DNA of 64,000 nucleotides from Lachnospiraceae bacterium (GTDB lineage: Bacteria > Bacillota > Clostridia > Lachnospirales > Lachnospiraceae): the NCBI GenBank assembly GCA_029068555.1, contig JAIECJ010000060.1, forward strand, positions 1 to 64,000, given 5' to 3'. Made by a program: the position numbers and the translations under genes. The number at the start of each line of letters is the position of its first letter. Position 1 is the stretch's first letter. Below are positions 1 through 9,389 of this stretch, piece by piece. The notes under the pieces were generated by a model that saw only the letters and a list, made by a program, of their open reading frames with translations, was not told the origin of the DNA and made no database searches.

Positions 1-456
1 ATTGGGCAGTCTTACAATGTGCTTGGAAACTATGAGAAAGCAATTGAGGCATACGATATGTGTCTTGAGGTTAACCGTGTGCCGGAGAAAAAATTTCTGA
101 CAAACTGTCTTGAGTCTTATGCCGATTGTCTTATCAGAAATGCAAAGGCAGATTATGCGTTCAGGCTTCTTGACATGAACAGGGAGTATTTAAAGACAAC
201 AATGCTTCGGTATCTTTTTGGCAAGGCAGCACACATATGCAAAGATTACCAGACTGCGGAAGGCTTCCTGACGGGCATTACGGACGCAGCGGACTTTGAG
301 CAGCTTGGCGAGGATGTCTATGACGCTTATACGAGAATTTTTGCAATTTATCAGGAAACACAGGAGGCAGAAAAGGCAGAAATATATAGGAAAAAGCTTG
401 TTGAATTTGGAAATGCACATGGAAAAAATATAGCATTTACACAGAAAGGGGAATAA
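1..456 (+). CDS. TPR-repeat protein, 3' end only
   Basis: The reading frame is open from base 1, so the gene begins upstream of the window and only about 151 C-terminal residues are visible. The first visible residues (GQSYNVLGNYEKAIEAYDMC) fit the tetratricopeptide helix-turn-helix pattern, and the rest is helical and charged. TPR proteins are protein-interaction scaffolds. It ends three bases before flbD, so it is probably the upstream member of the flagellar operon. Its partner is not evident, and a specific flagellar role is inferred from position only. Confidence 0.7.
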   Translation: MGQSYNVLGNYEKAIEAYDMCLEVNRVPEKKFLTNCLESYADCLIRNAKADYAFRLLDMNREYLKTTMLRYLFGKAAHICKDYQTAEGFLTGITDAADFEQLGEDVYDAYTRIFAIYQETQEAEKAEIYRKKLVEFGNAHGKNIAFTQKGE

Positions 457-459
457 GAT

Positions 460-666
460 ATGATTGAAGTGACGAAAATTAACGGTTCAAAGCTTCTGGT
501 GAACACCAATTTGATTGAGACGGTGGAAGAAACACCAGATACAGTTATTACGTTAACTGATGGAAAAAAAATAATTATCAAAGAAAGTAGACATGAAATT
601 AAAAATTTAGTAAAATTAACAAGGCAGGAATATTTCAGAAATGTCCTGAATGTGGAAATAGAATAA
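460..666 (+). CDS. flbD: flagellar protein FlbD
   Basis: A 68-residue protein of the FlbD family, small conserved proteins found in flagellar operons of Firmicutes and spirochaetes. The start MIEVTKINGS, with I/V-rich strands and a following KLLVNTNLIETVEETPDT stretch, is typical. Molecular function is not established for the family; it is normally encoded just ahead of motA or fliL, as here. ATG at 460 lies directly after the preceding stop and is preceded by AAAGGGG. Length matches the family. Confidence 0.85.
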   Translation: MIEVTKINGSKLLVNTNLIETVEETPDTVITLTDGKKIIIKESRHEIKNLVKLTRQEYFRNVLNVEIE

Positions 667-755
667 AGCTGGTTACATATAAGATGTCTTCTGAACGGAA
701 ATAGCGTATATAATACGCCAAATTGATAAAATTTGAGAAAATTTTCAGAAAATTG

Positions 756-784
756 TTGCAATTTATGTAACCTTACAGTATTAT
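756..784 (+). promoter_or_regulatory. putative sigma-A promoter ahead of motA
   Basis: TTGCAA at 756-761 and TATTAT at 779-784 are separated by 17 bases, inside the 195-base AT-rich gap between flbD and motA. This would restart transcription before motA. It rests on consensus match only. Confidence 0.45.
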
Positions 785-861
785 ATATTTATGGAGAAAA
801 TAAGAACACAATAAAACTGTGTCTATGAAAAACTTAATAAAAGAAAAAGGGGTGTGTAAAA

Positions 862-1653
862 GTGGATATAGCGTCTTTATTGGGTTTGGTGGTGTGTTTC
901 ATTCTTGTTCTTTTCGGTATCATATCATCAGACGGTATCAAAGGTATCTGGTATTTCCTTGATCCGGCGTCAGCGCTTATTACTTTCGGCGGATCGTTCT
1001 TTGCGACGATGGCGTCTGTAAGTATGCCAAATTTTGTTGGCGGTATCAAGAGTATGGCGTTGATGTTCAAACCAGTCAATGTCAATATCCCAGAGATGAT
1101 AACAAAGATAATTGAATTATCCAATGTAGCAAGGAAGGAAGGACTTCTTTCACTGGAGGAGGCAGCCGGAAATCTTGAGGATGAGTTTATGAAAAAGGGA
1201 ATCATGCTCATAGTCGATGGTACGGATCCTGAACTGGTAAGGGGAATTCTTGAGACAGAATTAAACAGTATTGACGGCAGGCACAAGCTGAGGTCGGGAT
1301 TTTGGGATACGCTGGGTGCCATGGGTCCTGCATGGGGTATGATTGGTACACTGGTTGGTCTGGTGTGTATGCTTCAGAACATGTCTGACCCGACGTCAAT
1401 CGGTCCGAAGATGGGTGTTGCCCTGATCACGACATTTTATGGTTCCATGCTTGCAAACTGGATATGTACACCTGCATCCAACAAACTACAGGCAAATAAC
1501 GCGGTGGAGATGCAGTCAAAGGAAATTATGATAGAGGGTCTGCTTTCTATACAGGCAGGTGAAAATCCACGAGTTATTGAGGAAAAACTGAAGTCATTCT
1601 TATCACCTAAGGAGAGACCTTCACAAGAAGAAGGCGGTGGAGGTGAAGCTTAA
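862..1653 (+). CDS. motA: flagellar stator protein MotA
   Basis: MotA is the membrane subunit of the MotA5-MotB2 stator that converts ion flow into torque on the FliG ring. The 263-residue length is usual. Two hydrophobic segments lie at the N-terminus (about residues 4-50) and two near residues 150-205. The conserved third-segment motif GAMGPAWGMIGTLVGLV is present, and a charged cytoplasmic region lies between the pairs. It starts with GTG at 862 behind an AAAAGGGGTG ribosome-binding site. Its stop TAA shares one base with the motB ATG, so the pair is translationally coupled. Confidence 0.95.
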   Translation: MDIASLLGLVVCFILVLFGIISSDGIKGIWYFLDPASALITFGGSFFATMASVSMPNFVGGIKSMALMFKPVNVNIPEMITKIIELSNVARKEGLLSLEEAAGNLEDEFMKKGIMLIVDGTDPELVRGILETELNSIDGRHKLRSGFWDTLGAMGPAWGMIGTLVGLVCMLQNMSDPTSIGPKMGVALITTFYGSMLANWICTPASNKLQANNAVEMQSKEIMIEGLLSIQAGENPRVIEEKLKSFLSPKERPSQEEGGGGEA

Positions 1654-2570
1654 TGGCAAAGAAAAAAGAAGAATTCAAGCTCCCGCCTGGAACCCCGGCG
1701 CCTTGGATGAGTACATTTTCGGATATGATGACACTGTTGATGTGCTTTTTCGTGTTGCTGTTTTCTATGTCGGAAGTTGATGCGGCAAAATTTGAGGAAG
1801 TTGCAAAGTCGTTTCAGTCTACCATTAGTATTTTTAGAGCAGGTTCCAAGGCAGTTGGTGATGGTATTCTGATAAGTAATGGCGTCAGTCAGCTGAATAT
1901 GCTTGATGAGTATATCAATTCGAGCGGAAAGACTGCGGAAGCAGATACTAGTAAGAAAGAGGAACTTACGAATGCGGGCGGAGCCGCAGATGATAAGTTA
2001 AAGGAAGCCGCTGAACAGCTTGAATTGAGTCAGGAAGAAATTGAATCGTTAAAGGCAGCCATTAATGAACTTGAAGAAGAAAAATTGAAACTTTCTGAGG
2101 AGCTTGCCGAGAAAATGGAAGATGCGCTGGAAGAGAGTATGATGACTGACAAAGTAGATGTATCATTTAACGGTGATTATGTGACGCTTACATTGAATGG
2201 AGCATTTTTGTTTGATTCGGGAAAAGCGGATATCAAGTCGGATGCAATCCCTGTGCTCAACAAAATAGGTGTGCTTCTCACAAAGTATGCTGATTCGGAA
2301 ATTGAGATAGAAGGTCATACCGACTCTGTACCTTTAAATGGAGGAAGATATGAGAATAATGATGTGCTTAGCAGTTACAGGGCGCTTGCAGTATTTAATT
2401 ATCTGAAAGAAAACGCGGCGCTTGATCCCGGAGTGATGAAACATTCTGGAAGGGGAGAGTATATACCGATTACCGACAACACAACACCAGAAGGGCGGGC
2501 TAAGAACAGGCGTGTTGAGATAAAAATATACAATGCTTTAAGTGCTCACAATGATGAAAGGGGATTATAA
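1653..2570 (+). CDS. motB: flagellar stator protein MotB (OmpA-like peptidoglycan-binding)
   Basis: MotB anchors the stator to peptidoglycan and carries the ion-binding aspartate. The 305-residue product has a short cytoplasmic N-terminus, one membrane helix beginning WMSTFSDMMTLLMCFFVLLF with the conserved Asp, a charged coiled-coil linker (about residues 95-165) and a C-terminal OmpA domain. The OmpA domain has LFDSGKADI, IEGHTDSVPL and AKNRRVEIKI motifs. Whether the ion is H+ or Na+ cannot be told from the sequence alone. It overlaps motA by one base and is followed by fliL after one base. Confidence 0.95.
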   Translation: MAKKKEEFKLPPGTPAPWMSTFSDMMTLLMCFFVLLFSMSEVDAAKFEEVAKSFQSTISIFRAGSKAVGDGILISNGVSQLNMLDEYINSSGKTAEADTSKKEELTNAGGAADDKLKEAAEQLELSQEEIESLKAAINELEEEKLKLSEELAEKMEDALEESMMTDKVDVSFNGDYVTLTLNGAFLFDSGKADIKSDAIPVLNKIGVLLTKYADSEIEIEGHTDSVPLNGGRYENNDVLSSYRALAVFNYLKENAALDPGVMKHSGRGEYIPITDNTTPEGRAKNRRVEIKIYNALSAHNDERGL

Positions 2571-2571
2571 A

Positions 2572-3093
2572 ATGAAACGAAATCTGTTATCAATTATTAT
2601 ATTGGCACTGCTTGTTGTCAATATTGTCTTGTCGGCAATTATGATGGTGAGTGTGTCGTCTGCTTCCAAAAAGACGGCAGCGCTTGTATCTGATATCGCG
2701 ACAATTATCGGAGTGGAAATCAACGGTCTGCCGCAATCGGATGTAGGGGGTGCGGCATCAGTATCCATGGCTGATACTGCAGTACATAATGTTGAGGGTG
2801 AATTGACGGTTCCATTAAAGAAAGTCGAGGGTGATGAGGAGGATCATTATGCAGTAGGCAGTGTATCTCTGTCAATGGATACAAAACATGCTGATTATAA
2901 AAAGTACTCTGAGACAATGACCGAGATGGATGGAATAATTAAAGATATCGTATTTTCTGTTATGGCAAAATATTCGGTAGATGAAGCGAGAAGCGATTCG
3001 GAGCCGATTAAGGCAGAGATTCTTGAAAAGATTCAGGAACGTTTTGATTCAACATTTATTTACAGTGTATCATTTAACTTCTTATATTCATAA
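2572..3093 (+). CDS. fliL: flagellar basal body-associated protein FliL
   Basis: FliL is a single-pass membrane protein surrounding the stator; it helps stator engagement. I place the start at ATG 2572 because GAAAGGGG sits 7-8 bases upstream; an in-frame ATG at 2542 would overlap motB. The product is 173 residues: a basic N-terminus, one membrane helix (LLSIIILALLVVNIVLSAIM), then a periplasmic FliL domain that ends in a typical beta-rich FNFLYS tail. Position after motAB and before fliM is the common Firmicutes order. Confidence 0.9.
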   Translation: MKRNLLSIIILALLVVNIVLSAIMMVSVSSASKKTAALVSDIATIIGVEINGLPQSDVGGAASVSMADTAVHNVEGELTVPLKKVEGDEEDHYAVGSVSLSMDTKHADYKKYSETMTEMDGIIKDIVFSVMAKYSVDEARSDSEPIKAEILEKIQERFDSTFIYSVSFNFLYS

Positions 3094-3170
3094 TATGATA
3101 TATGGGTATAATTTAAGGGGAATTATTTGATAAATAAAAGGATTATTATATGTAGGGGGTGATTAACTAC

Positions 3171-4151
3171 ATGGGAGAGGTATTATCGCAAAGCGAAATA
3201 GACAGTTTGCTGGCAGCGTTGAGTTCCGGTGAGCTGGATGTGGAGGATATGCAGGAGAAGGACGAGCGACAAGCCAAAAATTATGACTTTAGCCGGCCTG
3301 CGAAATTCTCGAAAGAGCATCTTAGAACGCTGAACATGATTTTTGACCATTATGGAAGATTGTTGTCAACCAATTTGCCAGTATATCTTAGAAAAAATGT
3401 ACAGGTAAGTGTGGCCAGTTCAGAGACAGTAACCTTTGCAGAATTTTCCAATGCCTTATCGAATCCGGTACTGCTTACAGTCGTTAATTTTTCACCAATG
3501 CCTGGATCTATCATCATGGAGTTGACAAGCGGGCTGGGATATGCGATTATAGACAGGATGCTGGGAGGCAGAGGAGAGGCGCTTGAGAAAGCAAGAGATT
3601 TTACCGAGATTGAGATGAGTATTATAGAACGAATTATGGTCATCTGTATGCAGCTTCTCAGGGAACCATGGAAAAATGTTGCGGAGGTTAATCCATATTT
3701 GGAGAGGATAGAGACGAATCCGCAGTTTGCACAGATTATTTCGCCGAATGATATGGTGGCTCTGGTTACCATGAATGTCAAGATTGGCGAGGTGGAAGGC
3801 TTGATGAATGTGTGTCTTCCGTTCTTTACGCTTGAGTCTGTTATGGACAGGCTGAACACGAAATTCTGGTATTCGAGCCTGCAGAAGATGGACGAGGAAG
3901 ATTATGAACAGTTCATTGAATCAATGGTACGCAGAGTAGATGTTCCTGTTAAGGCAGTGCTTGGAAAGAGTGTCATAACGGTTAATGACTTCGTGAATAT
4001 ACAGGTAGGTGATATTATACGGCTTGATTCAAAAGTTGATGATGAGCTGGATGTGTATGTAGGGGATATTAGAAAATTTAGTGCGGTGCCCGGCGCAAGC
4101 AAAGAGGCATACGCAGTAAGGGTAACATCAGTAGTCAGGGAGGAGGAATAA
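3171..4151 (+). CDS. fliM: flagellar motor switch protein FliM
   Basis: FliM is the C-ring switch subunit that binds CheY-P. The start at 3171 (MGEVLSQSEIDSLLAAL) reproduces the N-terminal CheY-binding peptide that opens nearly all FliM proteins. GGGGGTG at about 3154-3160 serves as ribosome-binding site; GTG 3159 would add four non-conserved residues. The middle CheC-like domain runs about residues 45-235 and the C-terminal SpoA domain about 245-326. The length of 326 residues is normal. It is followed by fliY after four bases. Confidence 0.95.
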   Translation: MGEVLSQSEIDSLLAALSSGELDVEDMQEKDERQAKNYDFSRPAKFSKEHLRTLNMIFDHYGRLLSTNLPVYLRKNVQVSVASSETVTFAEFSNALSNPVLLTVVNFSPMPGSIIMELTSGLGYAIIDRMLGGRGEALEKARDFTEIEMSIIERIMVICMQLLREPWKNVAEVNPYLERIETNPQFAQIISPNDMVALVTMNVKIGEVEGLMNVCLPFFTLESVMDRLNTKFWYSSLQKMDEEDYEQFIESMVRRVDVPVKAVLGKSVITVNDFVNIQVGDIIRLDSKVDDELDVYVGDIRKFSAVPGASKEAYAVRVTSVVREEE

Positions 4152-4155
4152 GACA

Positions 4156-5379
4156 ATGGATGGCATGTTATCTCAGGATGAAATCAATGCATTGTTGAAC
4201 GGAGTGGATTTGTCGGCGGATTCCGGAGCGTCGGATACTGCCACAGCGACATCAAGTGCTGCGGTTGAAGGGGATCTTACCGAAATAGAAAAAGATGCGA
4301 TAGGAGAGGTGGCCAATATCAGTATGGGAACCTCTGCCACCACACTTTTTTCACTTGTTAATAGAAAGGTAAATATTACAACACCTGTTGTAGAAATGTG
4401 CACTTGGCAGGATGTTTTGGATGATTATGAAAGACCATGTGTATTTATTCAAATTAAGTATACAGTTGGATTGAATGGTACAAATATTCTTGTCCTGAAG
4501 GAGCATGATGTAAAGGTTATCACTGATTTGATGATGGGCGGTGATGGTACCAATGTTGATGGGGAACTCAGCGACCTGCATTTGAGTGCGATTTCAGAGG
4601 CTATGAATCAGATGATGGGGTCATCATCGACATCACTTTCCTCAATGCTTGGAAAAACAATTGATATCAGCCCGCCAGAGGCAAGTCTTGTTGATTTACA
4701 TTCAAAAGAGCCAAGGGAACTTTCGCCGTTCCTTGAGGACAGATTTGTAAAGGTTTCTTTTAGGATGCAGATTGATGATCTGGTAGATTCCACGTTGATG
4801 CAGTTGTACCCGCTTGACTTTGCAAAGTCGGTTTCCGAGACTTTTATGGCACAGCAGATGGGAGCGATAGCAGAAGCAGCACCGGCACCAACACCCGCTC
4901 CGGCGGCAGCACCGGCACCCGCACCCGCTCCGGCAATGGATATGGGAATGCAGCCGCAGATGGGAATGCCGCAGGGTGGTATGGATATGGGAATGCAGCC
5001 ACAGATGGGAATGCCGATGGGAATGCCGCAAGGTGGTTATGGAATGCCGCAAATGGGAATGCCGATGGGTTATGGAATGCCAAATGTAAATATTCAGCCT
5101 GCACAGTTCCAGAATTTTGCGCAGGGACAGGGTTCGATGGTAAGTGCAGAGAGCATCAGCCTTATCAGGGATGTTCCGTTAGAGGTAACTGTAGAGTTGG
5201 GAAGAACCAGCAAATCTATTTCAGATATTCTGGAGTTTGCCCCAGGTACCATTATAGAGCTTGACAAGATTGCCGGTGAGCCGATTGACGTACTTGTAAA
5301 TGGCAAGTTTGTCGCAAAAGGTGAGGTTGTCGTTATCGAGGAAAGCTTTGGTGTGCGGATTATGGAAATAATCAAATAA
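4156..5379 (+). CDS. fliY: flagellar motor switch phosphatase FliY
   Basis: FliY is the Gram-positive C-ring protein that joins a CheC-type CheY-P phosphatase domain to a FliN-type SpoA domain. Residues 1-20 (MLSQDEINALL) are the CheY-binding peptide. Residues about 35-230 are CheC-like and contain both E-x2-N phosphatase motifs (GEVANISMG and SEAMNQMMG), so both active sites look intact. The SpoA domain lies at about 330-405. The linker (about residues 235-325) is unusual: an Ala/Pro tract followed by Met/Gly/Gln/Pro repeats such as MGMPQGG. Length 407 residues. Confidence 0.95.
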   Translation: MDGMLSQDEINALLNGVDLSADSGASDTATATSSAAVEGDLTEIEKDAIGEVANISMGTSATTLFSLVNRKVNITTPVVEMCTWQDVLDDYERPCVFIQIKYTVGLNGTNILVLKEHDVKVITDLMMGGDGTNVDGELSDLHLSAISEAMNQMMGSSSTSLSSMLGKTIDISPPEASLVDLHSKEPRELSPFLEDRFVKVSFRMQIDDLVDSTLMQLYPLDFAKSVSETFMAQQMGAIAEAAPAPTPAPAAAPAPAPAPAMDMGMQPQMGMPQGGMDMGMQPQMGMPMGMPQGGYGMPQMGMPMGYGMPNVNIQPAQFQNFAQGQGSMVSAESISLIRDVPLEVTVELGRTSKSISDILEFAPGTIIELDKIAGEPIDVLVNGKFVAKGEVVVIEESFGVRIMEIIK

Positions 5380-5430
5380 ATACATAATATTTTTAACTGT
5401 ATTGCAAATATAGAAAGGACATGGTTAGAT

Positions 5431-5793
5431 ATGGCAAAGAGAATTCTGATAGTGGATGATGCTGCTTTCATGAGAATGATGATTAAAGATATTTTGACAA
5501 AGAATGGGTATGAAATTGCTGCTGAAGCTGAAAATGGCAAGATTGCAGTTGATAAGTATAAGGAAGCGTCACCGGATTTGACGCTCCTTGACATCACAAT
5601 GCCTGAGATGGATGGTATTCAGGCTTTGAAAGCAATCAAGGGTATTGATCCGGGAGCGAATGTTATCATGTGCTCCGCAATGGGGCAGCAGGCAATGGTT
5701 ATTGAAGCGATTCAGTCAGGAGCAAAGGATTTTATTGTAAAACCTTTTCAGGCGGAGCGTGTATTAGAGGCTGTTAAGAAGGTAGTGGGCTAG
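5431..5793 (+). CDS. cheY: chemotaxis response regulator CheY
   Basis: Single-domain receiver of 120 residues that is phosphorylated by CheA and binds FliM and FliY. It shows the acidic pair in LIVDDAAFMRMM, the phospho-acceptor Asp in TLLDITMPEMDG (about residue 54), the Thr/Ser switch position in IMCSAMGQ and the Lys in VKPFQAERV. Located between fliY and fliO, as in Bacillus subtilis. GAAAGGA lies upstream of the ATG. Confidence 0.95.
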   Translation: MAKRILIVDDAAFMRMMIKDILTKNGYEIAAEAENGKIAVDKYKEASPDLTLLDITMPEMDGIQALKAIKGIDPGANVIMCSAMGQQAMVIEAIQSGAKDFIVKPFQAERVLEAVKKVVG

Positions 5794-5798
5794 GAAAT

Positions 5799-6161
5799 AT
5801 GCTTTTATTATCGACATCAGGCAGGTTTGACTCCATCGGACAATTGTTGACGGTGATACTGATATTTATATTTGTACTGGCTCTAACATATTTTGCCACA
5901 AAACTAACTGCAGGTCTTCAAAAGGGAAGGCTTGCAGGTTCTAATGTGGAAGTACTTGAGACATTCAGGATAGCGCCAACCAAATATATACAGGTTGTAA
6001 GGATAGGTGGAAAATATTTTTCCTATATAGTCTGCAAGGACACAGTTACTTTGCTTGGAGAGATGACGGAGGATGACATTTCGGAGTTTAATAAAACGGA
6101 GACAGGCTCGACAGTGAATGTGAATTTTAAGGAAATACTTGATAAGTTTAAAAAGCAATAG
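5799..6161 (+). CDS. fliO: flagellar biosynthetic protein FliO
   Basis: FliO is a small membrane protein that assists assembly of the FliP ring of the flagellar type III export gate. The 120-residue product has one membrane helix (residues about 14-34) followed by a cytoplasmic beta-rich domain with LETFRIAPTKYIQVVRIG, typical of the FliO/FliZ family. It begins five bases after cheY, with TAGGAAAT serving as a weak ribosome-binding site, and precedes fliP. Low sequence conservation is normal for FliO. Confidence 0.85.
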   Translation: MLLLSTSGRFDSIGQLLTVILIFIFVLALTYFATKLTAGLQKGRLAGSNVEVLETFRIAPTKYIQVVRIGGKYFSYIVCKDTVTLLGEMTEDDISEFNKTETGSTVNVNFKEILDKFKKQ

Positions 6162-6191
6162 GATAATGTGTGGGGCGTAAGGATAATATTT

Positions 6192-7094
6192 ATGAGGAAT
6201 AAGAGCAGAAAGTACAATATTAAGCAGGAGCTTAGAAAGATTGTATATATGCTTTGCATGGTATTAATCATATTCATGGCAGATATTGTTGTGGCAAATG
6301 CAACAACGGATGATGGAACCGCGGCAGGGCAGATACTTGACAATCAGCAAAGGGATGAAAACCGGACAAACATTAATGAGCCTGGCTCAGCTGAGACGGG
6401 AGAAGAGCTCCAGAAACTGAATATTGCAAATAGTCTTGAAATTACTTACGACAGCGGAAATGGAGAACTGAATGGGACACTGCGAATATTGCTGATATTA
6501 ACAGCAATAGCTGTGTTACCAATACTTCTTGTAACACTTACATCGTTTACCAGAATACTGATTGTACTGCATTTTACGAGGCAGGCATTAAATACACAGT
6601 CAGCACCTCCAAACCAGGTGTTGATTGCTATTTCGCTTTTTTTGACTTTTTTTATCATGCAGCCGGTATTTAGTCATGTATATACGGAGGCAATTGTACC
6701 ATATGATGCGGGTGAGATTGGTTTTGAGGAAGCGTGTGAGATTGCGATTAAGCCGATGCGTGAATTTATGTTCAAACAGACACAAGATAAAGACATTGAT
6801 GCTTTTATGCAGATTTCCAATACTGCATGGGATGGTAAGAGCATGGAGCAGGTGCCCACAACGGTACTGATCCCGTCTTTCATTGTCAGTGAGCTTCGCA
6901 CAGCATTTATCATAGGTTTCTTTATCTATGTTCCGTTTATTGTTATAGATATGGTAGTTGCATCAGTGCTGATGAGTATGGGTATGATGATGCTTCCGCC
7001 AACAACAATTTCTATGCCATTTAAGATTTTGCTGTTTGTATTGGCGGATGGTTGGAATATTGTTATTTTGAATTTGGTGCGGACATTTTACTGA
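6192..7094 (+). CDS. fliP: flagellar export gate protein FliP
   Basis: FliP forms the core pentamer of the export gate with FliQ and FliR. ATG 6192 is preferred over GTG 6168 because TAAGGA sits at correct spacing; it gives 300 residues. A signal peptide-like helix (MLCMVLIIFMADIVVANA) is followed by four membrane helices. Family motifs are TSFTRILIVLHFTRQALNTQ, SAPPNQVLIAISLFLTFFIM and MGMMMLPPTTISMPFKILLF. It lies between fliO and fliQ. Confidence 0.95.
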   Translation: MRNKSRKYNIKQELRKIVYMLCMVLIIFMADIVVANATTDDGTAAGQILDNQQRDENRTNINEPGSAETGEELQKLNIANSLEITYDSGNGELNGTLRILLILTAIAVLPILLVTLTSFTRILIVLHFTRQALNTQSAPPNQVLIAISLFLTFFIMQPVFSHVYTEAIVPYDAGEIGFEEACEIAIKPMREFMFKQTQDKDIDAFMQISNTAWDGKSMEQVPTTVLIPSFIVSELRTAFIIGFFIYVPFIVIDMVVASVLMSMGMMMLPPTTISMPFKILLFVLADGWNIVILNLVRTFY

Positions 7095-7139
7095 TGGTAG
7101 GATGCAAACTGGTGTTTTAGGGAAAGGTGTGGATATAAG

Positions 7140-7409
7140 ATGACAGTAGAAATGGTGGTTGACGTTATGAAAGAAGGGCTGTTCGTTATTCTTAAGACAG
7201 CTGCACCGCCTCTTATTGTATCGTTGGTGATCGGTCTCGCAATCAGCATTTTTCAGACGGTAACCTCGATTCAGGAACAGACACTTACCTTTGTACCAAA
7301 GATTGTAGGAATGTTCCTTTGCCTGATGGTTCTTGGTGACTGGATGCTGAATAATATGATAACTTATATGACAGATTTGTGGCAGAATTTTTCTGTGTAT
7401 ATCAGATAA
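7140..7409 (+). CDS. fliQ: flagellar export gate protein FliQ
   Basis: An 89-residue protein with two membrane helices and the FliQ signature ISIFQTVTSIQEQTLTFVPK. It packs around the FliP-FliR complex in the export gate. ATG 7140 is preceded by GGGAAAGGTG. Gene order fliP-fliQ-fliR is conserved. Confidence 0.95.
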   Translation: MTVEMVVDVMKEGLFVILKTAAPPLIVSLVIGLAISIFQTVTSIQEQTLTFVPKIVGMFLCLMVLGDWMLNNMITYMTDLWQNFSVYIR

Positions 7410-7433
7410 TGGAAGGGAGCAGAGTTACACAGT

Positions 7434-8216
7434 ATGGTAAACTTATCTTTTTCCATGCTTGAATTGGAATACTTTTTGCTTGTTTTTATGAGGGTGGCAA
7501 CCTTTATATTTGTGTCACCGTTTTTTAGTACAAGAGGTGTTCCGAATAATGTAAAAATTGGATTGAGTGTGTTCGTCGCGTACATTATGTATAGTTTTGG
7601 GCCAGAGCATATTTATCCAGAGTACAATACAATACTTGGATTCTGTACAATCGTGTTGAAGGAAGTGTCGGTGGGTTTGCTGATAGGATTAGCGGCTCAG
7701 ATGTGTACTTCCATTGTTTTATTTGCAGGAAGAATCATAGACATGGAAGTAGGATTGTCTATGGCGAATGTATTTGACCCCACTACGAACGAACAGTCTT
7801 CAATAACTGGTGCTTTGCTGCAATATGGTGTGATGCTGATACTATATACAACGGGTCTCCACCGATATCTGCTCAAGGCTTTGATGGAGACATTTATTCT
7901 GATACCGATAGATGGTATTCATATCAATACGGACAGACTGCTGACGACACTCATTACTTTTCTGAGCGATTATATTGTCATAGGTTTCCGGATCTGCCTG
8001 CCTGTATTTGCCAGTATCACACTGATGAATATTGTGCTTGGACTTCTGGCAAAGCTTGCACCTCAGATGAATATGTTTTCTGTGGGTATTCAATTAAAGC
8101 TTTTGGCAGGTCTGAGCGTTATTATGATAGTGGTTACGCTTCTTCCAGATATCTGCAATTTTATCACGAATCAGATGCAGAAGATGATGGTTTCGATAGT
8201 GGAGGGCTTGATGTGA
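7434..8216 (+). CDS. fliR: flagellar export gate protein FliR
   Basis: FliR completes the FliP5-FliQ4-FliR1 gate. The product has 260 residues and about six hydrophobic segments. It shows FliR motifs such as RVATFIFVSPFFSTRGVPNN, KEVSVGLLIGLAAQ and MANVFDPTTNEQSS. Its last codon and stop (ATGTGA) overlap the GTG start of flhB, which implies translational coupling. Confidence 0.95.
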   Translation: MVNLSFSMLELEYFLLVFMRVATFIFVSPFFSTRGVPNNVKIGLSVFVAYIMYSFGPEHIYPEYNTILGFCTIVLKEVSVGLLIGLAAQMCTSIVLFAGRIIDMEVGLSMANVFDPTTNEQSSITGALLQYGVMLILYTTGLHRYLLKALMETFILIPIDGIHINTDRLLTTLITFLSDYIVIGFRICLPVFASITLMNIVLGLLAKLAPQMNMFSVGIQLKLLAGLSVIMIVVTLLPDICNFITNQMQKMMVSIVEGLM

Positions 8217-9325
8217 TACTAGCATATAATTTACAGTTTTTTGCACAGGAAGGTCCTGGCGGGGAGAAAACTGAGGAACCGACAGCCAAAAAGAAACAGG
8301 ATACCCGAAAAGAAGGTAAAGTTCCCAAAAGCAAGGAATTGTCAAGTGGCGTGGAGCTGATTGCACTATTTCTGATATTAAAGTTCTGGGTTGGTCATAT
8401 GGGTGAAAACTTTATGAAGCTTTTTGGCGAAATTTACGAGAAGATACCAGCTTATACGACTTATTGGAATGGGCACATTGTCCGGGAAGATTATAAAATA
8501 CTGATTAACAATGTGTATGTGGAGCTGCTTATACAGCTGCTTCCGTTTTTTGTTGTCGGTATTTTCATAGCTGTTGGCATCAATATGCTTCAATTTAAAT
8601 TTCAGATTTCCACAAAGCCTTTGAAGCCTAAATTTAGTAAGCTGAATCCGATATCGGGAATGAAAAGGCTGTTTTCAAAAGAAAAGATTGTGGAGCTGAT
8701 AAAGTCAATCGCCAAGATCGTGCTGATTATGTTCATTGTATATACAACTGTGAAGGATGACTGGGTATATCTGGTTAAGTTTTATGGGATGCCGCTTAAT
8801 CAGGCAATTGAGGCAATTGGCAATATTGTAATAAACATGGGGCTTAAGATCTCGCTTGTGTTTATGATTGTGGCGTTTATGGATTTAATTTATCAGCGCC
8901 GTAAGTTCAATAATGATATCAAGATGACGAAACAGGAAGTGAAGGACGAGTATAAGAATGCAGAAGGAGATCCGCAGATAAAAGGTAAGATTAGAAGCAA
9001 GATGCGCGAGGCCTCGCAGCGTCGTATGATGCAGGACGTACCAAAAGCGGATGTGGTAATTACGAACCCAACACATTTTGCCGTTGCGATAAAATATGAT
9101 GCCAACACTGGTTCAGCTCCAGTTGTGCTGGCTAAGGGTGCTGACTATGTGGCGCAGAAGATTAAGGAGATTGCGCGGGAGAATCAGGTTGAGATTGTGG
9201 AGAACAAACCGCTTGCCCGTATGCTGTATGCCAATGTAGATGTTGGTCAGGAGGTACCGCCAGAGCTGTATCAGGCAGTAGCAGAGGTGCTTGCGATGGT
9301 ATACAAGATGCAGGGGAAAATCTGA
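8213..9325 (+). CDS. flhB: flagellar export switch protein FlhB
   Basis: FlhB controls the switch of export substrate from rod-hook to filament proteins through autocleavage at its NPTH motif. The motif is intact (ITNPTHFAVAIKY, Asn at about residue 285). Residues 1-30 carry the KTEEPTAKKKQDTRKEGKVP stretch usual for FlhB, then four membrane helices, then the cytoplasmic domain. 370 residues. It starts with GTG at 8213 overlapping the fliR stop. An intrinsic terminator follows 65 bases after its stop. Confidence 0.95.
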   Translation: MILAYNLQFFAQEGPGGEKTEEPTAKKKQDTRKEGKVPKSKELSSGVELIALFLILKFWVGHMGENFMKLFGEIYEKIPAYTTYWNGHIVREDYKILINNVYVELLIQLLPFFVVGIFIAVGINMLQFKFQISTKPLKPKFSKLNPISGMKRLFSKEKIVELIKSIAKIVLIMFIVYTTVKDDWVYLVKFYGMPLNQAIEAIGNIVINMGLKISLVFMIVAFMDLIYQRRKFNNDIKMTKQEVKDEYKNAEGDPQIKGKIRSKMREASQRRMMQDVPKADVVITNPTHFAVAIKYDANTGSAPVVLAKGADYVAQKIKEIARENQVEIVENKPLARMLYANVDVGQEVPPELYQAVAEVLAMVYKMQGKI

Positions 9326-9389
9326 CGGAAATGAGTAGACATAATATTTTAGATAAAAAACTTAAAAAATGGATTAAGTTAACAAAAAT

